This document shows positions 61,391 to 64,000 of a stretch of 64,000 nucleotides of DNA, in pieces. The stretch is from assembly GCA_009617715.1 (NCBI GenBank), contig VTFK01000534.1:124001-188000 (forward strand), in the 5' to 3' direction. Each line of letters starts with the position of its first letter. Position 1 is the first letter of the stretch. The notes under the pieces are model-generated. The model had not been told where the DNA came from and did not search any database. It saw nothing but the letters and a program-made list of their open reading frames with translations. The position numbers were made by a program, and so were the translations under genes. This stretch comes from Plectrocnemia conspersa (Eukaryota > Arthropoda > Insecta > Trichoptera > Polycentropodidae).

Positions 61391-64000
61391 TCACTCGACT
61401 GTCGACGGAATAACATATCAGATTTACTATTTTCATTATGAGCGATTCAAATTTTCTCACATGATATGTATTATACATCTCAAAATACCAAAATACAAAG
61501 TTTTGATTTACCATTTGTGATATTTTCGATCTTTAGTGCCTTAATATATTGTCGACTTAAATCGCTATAATTGTTTGTTGACATGTCAAATATGCCGAAA
61601 AATATTATAAAAATATCTTTAAATTTTGTGTGCTGTGTGTTGTTTTCTAAAAGTAAATAACAAAGCCTTTTTAAACGGTAGGATGTTGGTCAAATAAGGG
61701 TAGAATAAATAATTAAGAGATTAACGTACACTACCACAATGTAACGCTTTCAAGGTATGTTCTTAAATGAGCGTGCAAAGAAATCATTGTGGTGTGTTTG
61801 CAGTATCCATTTTTGCATAATAAAATTCTATGCATTAATAATTGATTATTTAAATTTTATAAATAATAAATATAATAATATCACTATATACTTTTTATTA
61901 TAGAATAAAATATTAGTTCATATTTTAAATCAAATAAGTGTAATTCAATTATTTTCTTGTGCAATTTTTATATTTTAAATATTAGAGTGATATATAATTT
62001 ATTATAATCATGATTTAATAATTAATTCTGGTGTGGTACAATGGTTACAAATCTTTTTAGAGTGTGAAATTTTATGAAAGTAAACTCTCGCTGTAAATGT
62101 AAATATATTGAAAGGAATAGTAAGAAATTGCACATTTTTTACAAGACCCGTTGGATTCTGAAGTAAATGTATATACAATGACACAATGACAAAGTAGTAG
62201 GAGACTTTTAGCTTTTTCTTTAATTGAATAAACTATTTTAGAATCTGGGATCTAGATTCCAGCTGGGTGATAGAAAGAGAGACGCGGTGGTTTCTATAAT
62301 ATTTGATAGTCTGAAGTTGAGCTCTTGAAGTTCTGATGCCTTGAATTCCGAACTAGATGTAAAAATATGAGTGTTACGAGAAAGTCTATGAAGCAGCGAT
62401 TTTTCGCTTTCCCGTATAATAACTGTGGTCACATCTATTGAAAATTTTGTCTTTCGCCTCTTTCAGTGGAACGGCCAATAACAAAAGAGTGGCGAGTTTT
62501 GAAATATTTTTTTGTTGTTTGATAGATTACGAACAGTCATTTTTAATGACAATTCGGAATACACGCATTGTACTTTCTCTAAGAATTTGCAACGGACACT
62601 TTTAGTCTTTATGATTCATGGCCAGTATAGTGCTAGACACCCAAGAATGCCGATTGCATTAGTGTGCGTCACCGGGTGATTAAAAAATGTTTACATTTTT
62701 TGTTAAATTAATTTCGTGTTTGTTTTTTTTAGTATTATTATTTACAAATTTTTTTTTGGCAAATCCTAGTTTTTTCGGAGAACCTAAAACGTGTTCCGTT
62801 ATTTTTAAATTTTTTTGTTGTTTGATAGGTACAACCTAAAAAAAACACATATTGCTTTATTTACGATTTTGACTAGTCGAATTTTTAATACAGCTTTTTT
62901 TTAAATATGTATACAAATTTAAAACAATTCCTCTTCCTAATTTACTATACGACATCGTTAGTTGGTGAACACCGTGTATTTCACAAACTAAACAAACAAC
63001 CGTTCCGCTCCTTACCAAATCAACTACTGACTTTTGCCCATTTATCCCCGATGATGTCATTTTAACCAATCCTGTTAGAGCTGACCAATCAGAGCTCAAT
63101 GCATTTTATTCATGGCCAGTACTTTGACTTAATCTGTAAAAGGTTTTTTATGCAGTGGTGTCCCATTTTAATGAACAAACCCCCTTTTTATAATATAAGT
63201 TTAATACACGTCTTTGTATACCGCATGCCGACTGGTCTTTTCACAGGGGCTTATGATTTAATAGCACAATATTTGGGTAAAATGTTTTTTTAACGTTTTT
63301 ATACATTCCGACTTAATCCATTCAATAGGTGATCTAAATGTTAAATAAAAGCGTGATTCAATTGATACGCCATACATAAACCATCATGGATTTTTATAAT
63401 AAATAGTGTATATGAAATAACCAACATCTTTCTTATTATATTTTAATCATAGTTAAAATAATAATGAATAATATTACATTGTCATTCTGAATTATATGAT
63501 TCTTATTTTATCATAATTTATATAAAATTTACTTATAAAATAATAAGCAAGGATATTAATAAATATTACTTTTTATTATACATTATATGAAACATATGTT
63601 TATTGTATTATTTGGACTATAAGACCATGTCGGGAACATTTGGTTCTAAATATTACACTGTCAGTAGACTATGGTGTATATGCATATTTTTTTGTAAGCC
63701 AAATTTGCCGGTCACTATGGCAGACTGGCGCAACGTTATTTGTACGTTGCGGACACTATGGCAATTAACGTATAGGATTAACTGTCAAGTCGTAATTCGA
63801 TTGAAGTAAACTCAATGGCTCTCATATTTAAGACAATATTAAATTGATAAAGAGATGATAATTTTTAAGAAAAAAATGGAGCAACTTTGAGAGACACCAA
63901 TAAGTGATTGGCTTGGGGCCAAATAATCAGCGCTAACTGGTTGAAACCTCATTAATTTATGGATGTATACCTATGTATACATTTAATCGAAATGTGCGAT

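Larger units (their letters stand above)
45426..64000. other. Gene-free 18.6 kb: Trpm 5' intron or intergenic
   Basis: The first visible Trpm exon begins right after an acceptor at 45,426-45,427 and starts in mid-protein ([11 protein letters not shown]), so at least one earlier exon must lie further right. None was recognised up to 64,000. Content is repeats and transposon relics, listed separately, and one promoter-like patch near 61,340. The remaining stretches are AT-rich with no supported feature. Confidence 0.6.

Noticed and set aside
62232..62440. 64-codon minus-strand frame that might be an early Trpm exon
   Set aside because: Its residues do not resemble the TRPM N-terminus and it lacks suitable splice borders.
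1..64000. CRISPR arrays, operons, ribosome binding sites
   Set aside because: Introns, splice signals and metazoan gene families show eukaryotic nuclear DNA; no regularly spaced short repeats with unique spacers were seen.

Overview
The window is AT-rich nuclear DNA of an arthropod, almost certainly an insect. It holds introns with GT-AG borders, an insect-type TRPM channel without a kinase tail, a thrombospondin of the pentameric (COMP-like) type, an ionotropic-receptor (IR) chemosensory gene and many decayed transposons. I cannot name the order or species. No CRISPR, operon or bacterial feature is present.

Layout. (1) 1,773-10,982, plus strand: the 3' fifteen exons of a thrombospondin gene; its N-terminal exons lie to the left of the window. 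(2) 10,983-13,587: a convergent spacer. (3) 13,588-45,425, minus strand: twenty-eight exons of a Trpm gene, from the first melastatin homology region through six membrane segments, TRP box and coiled coil to a long C-terminal tail; the first coding exons lie right of 45,425 and I did not find them. (4) 34,528-39,184, plus strand: a complete three-exon IR gene nested in one Trpm intron, ending 9 bases from a Trpm exon on the other strand. (5) 45,426-64,000: no host coding exon found. It holds a mariner relic, a LINE relic, a degenerate tandem array of about 300-bp units, a 90-bp AT microsatellite, dispersed repeats and one CpG-rich patch that looks like a core promoter.

The most interesting point is in Trpm. 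Two neighbouring exons (26,106-26,327 and 25,732-25,953) are both exactly 222 bases, both phase 0-0, and both encode the whole pore loop plus S6. They look like mutually exclusive exons, so the gene can build two pores. One version carries an acidic D-D-I-D stretch after the conserved GEVFA motif; the other has D-Q-M-Q there, replacing two acids with amides. The exon just upstream has an apparent one-base frameshift in a run of seven T, probably a sequence error. A second choice appears at the C-terminus, where reading through one donor gives a short tail instead of seven more exons.

Transposon content is high and mostly dead: a mariner with a lost catalytic Asp, an IS630/Tc1-mariner-like relic, parts of at least three LINE-type elements, and several repeat families shared between introns and flanks. 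A perfect 31-bp-arm palindrome sits in a Trpm intron.
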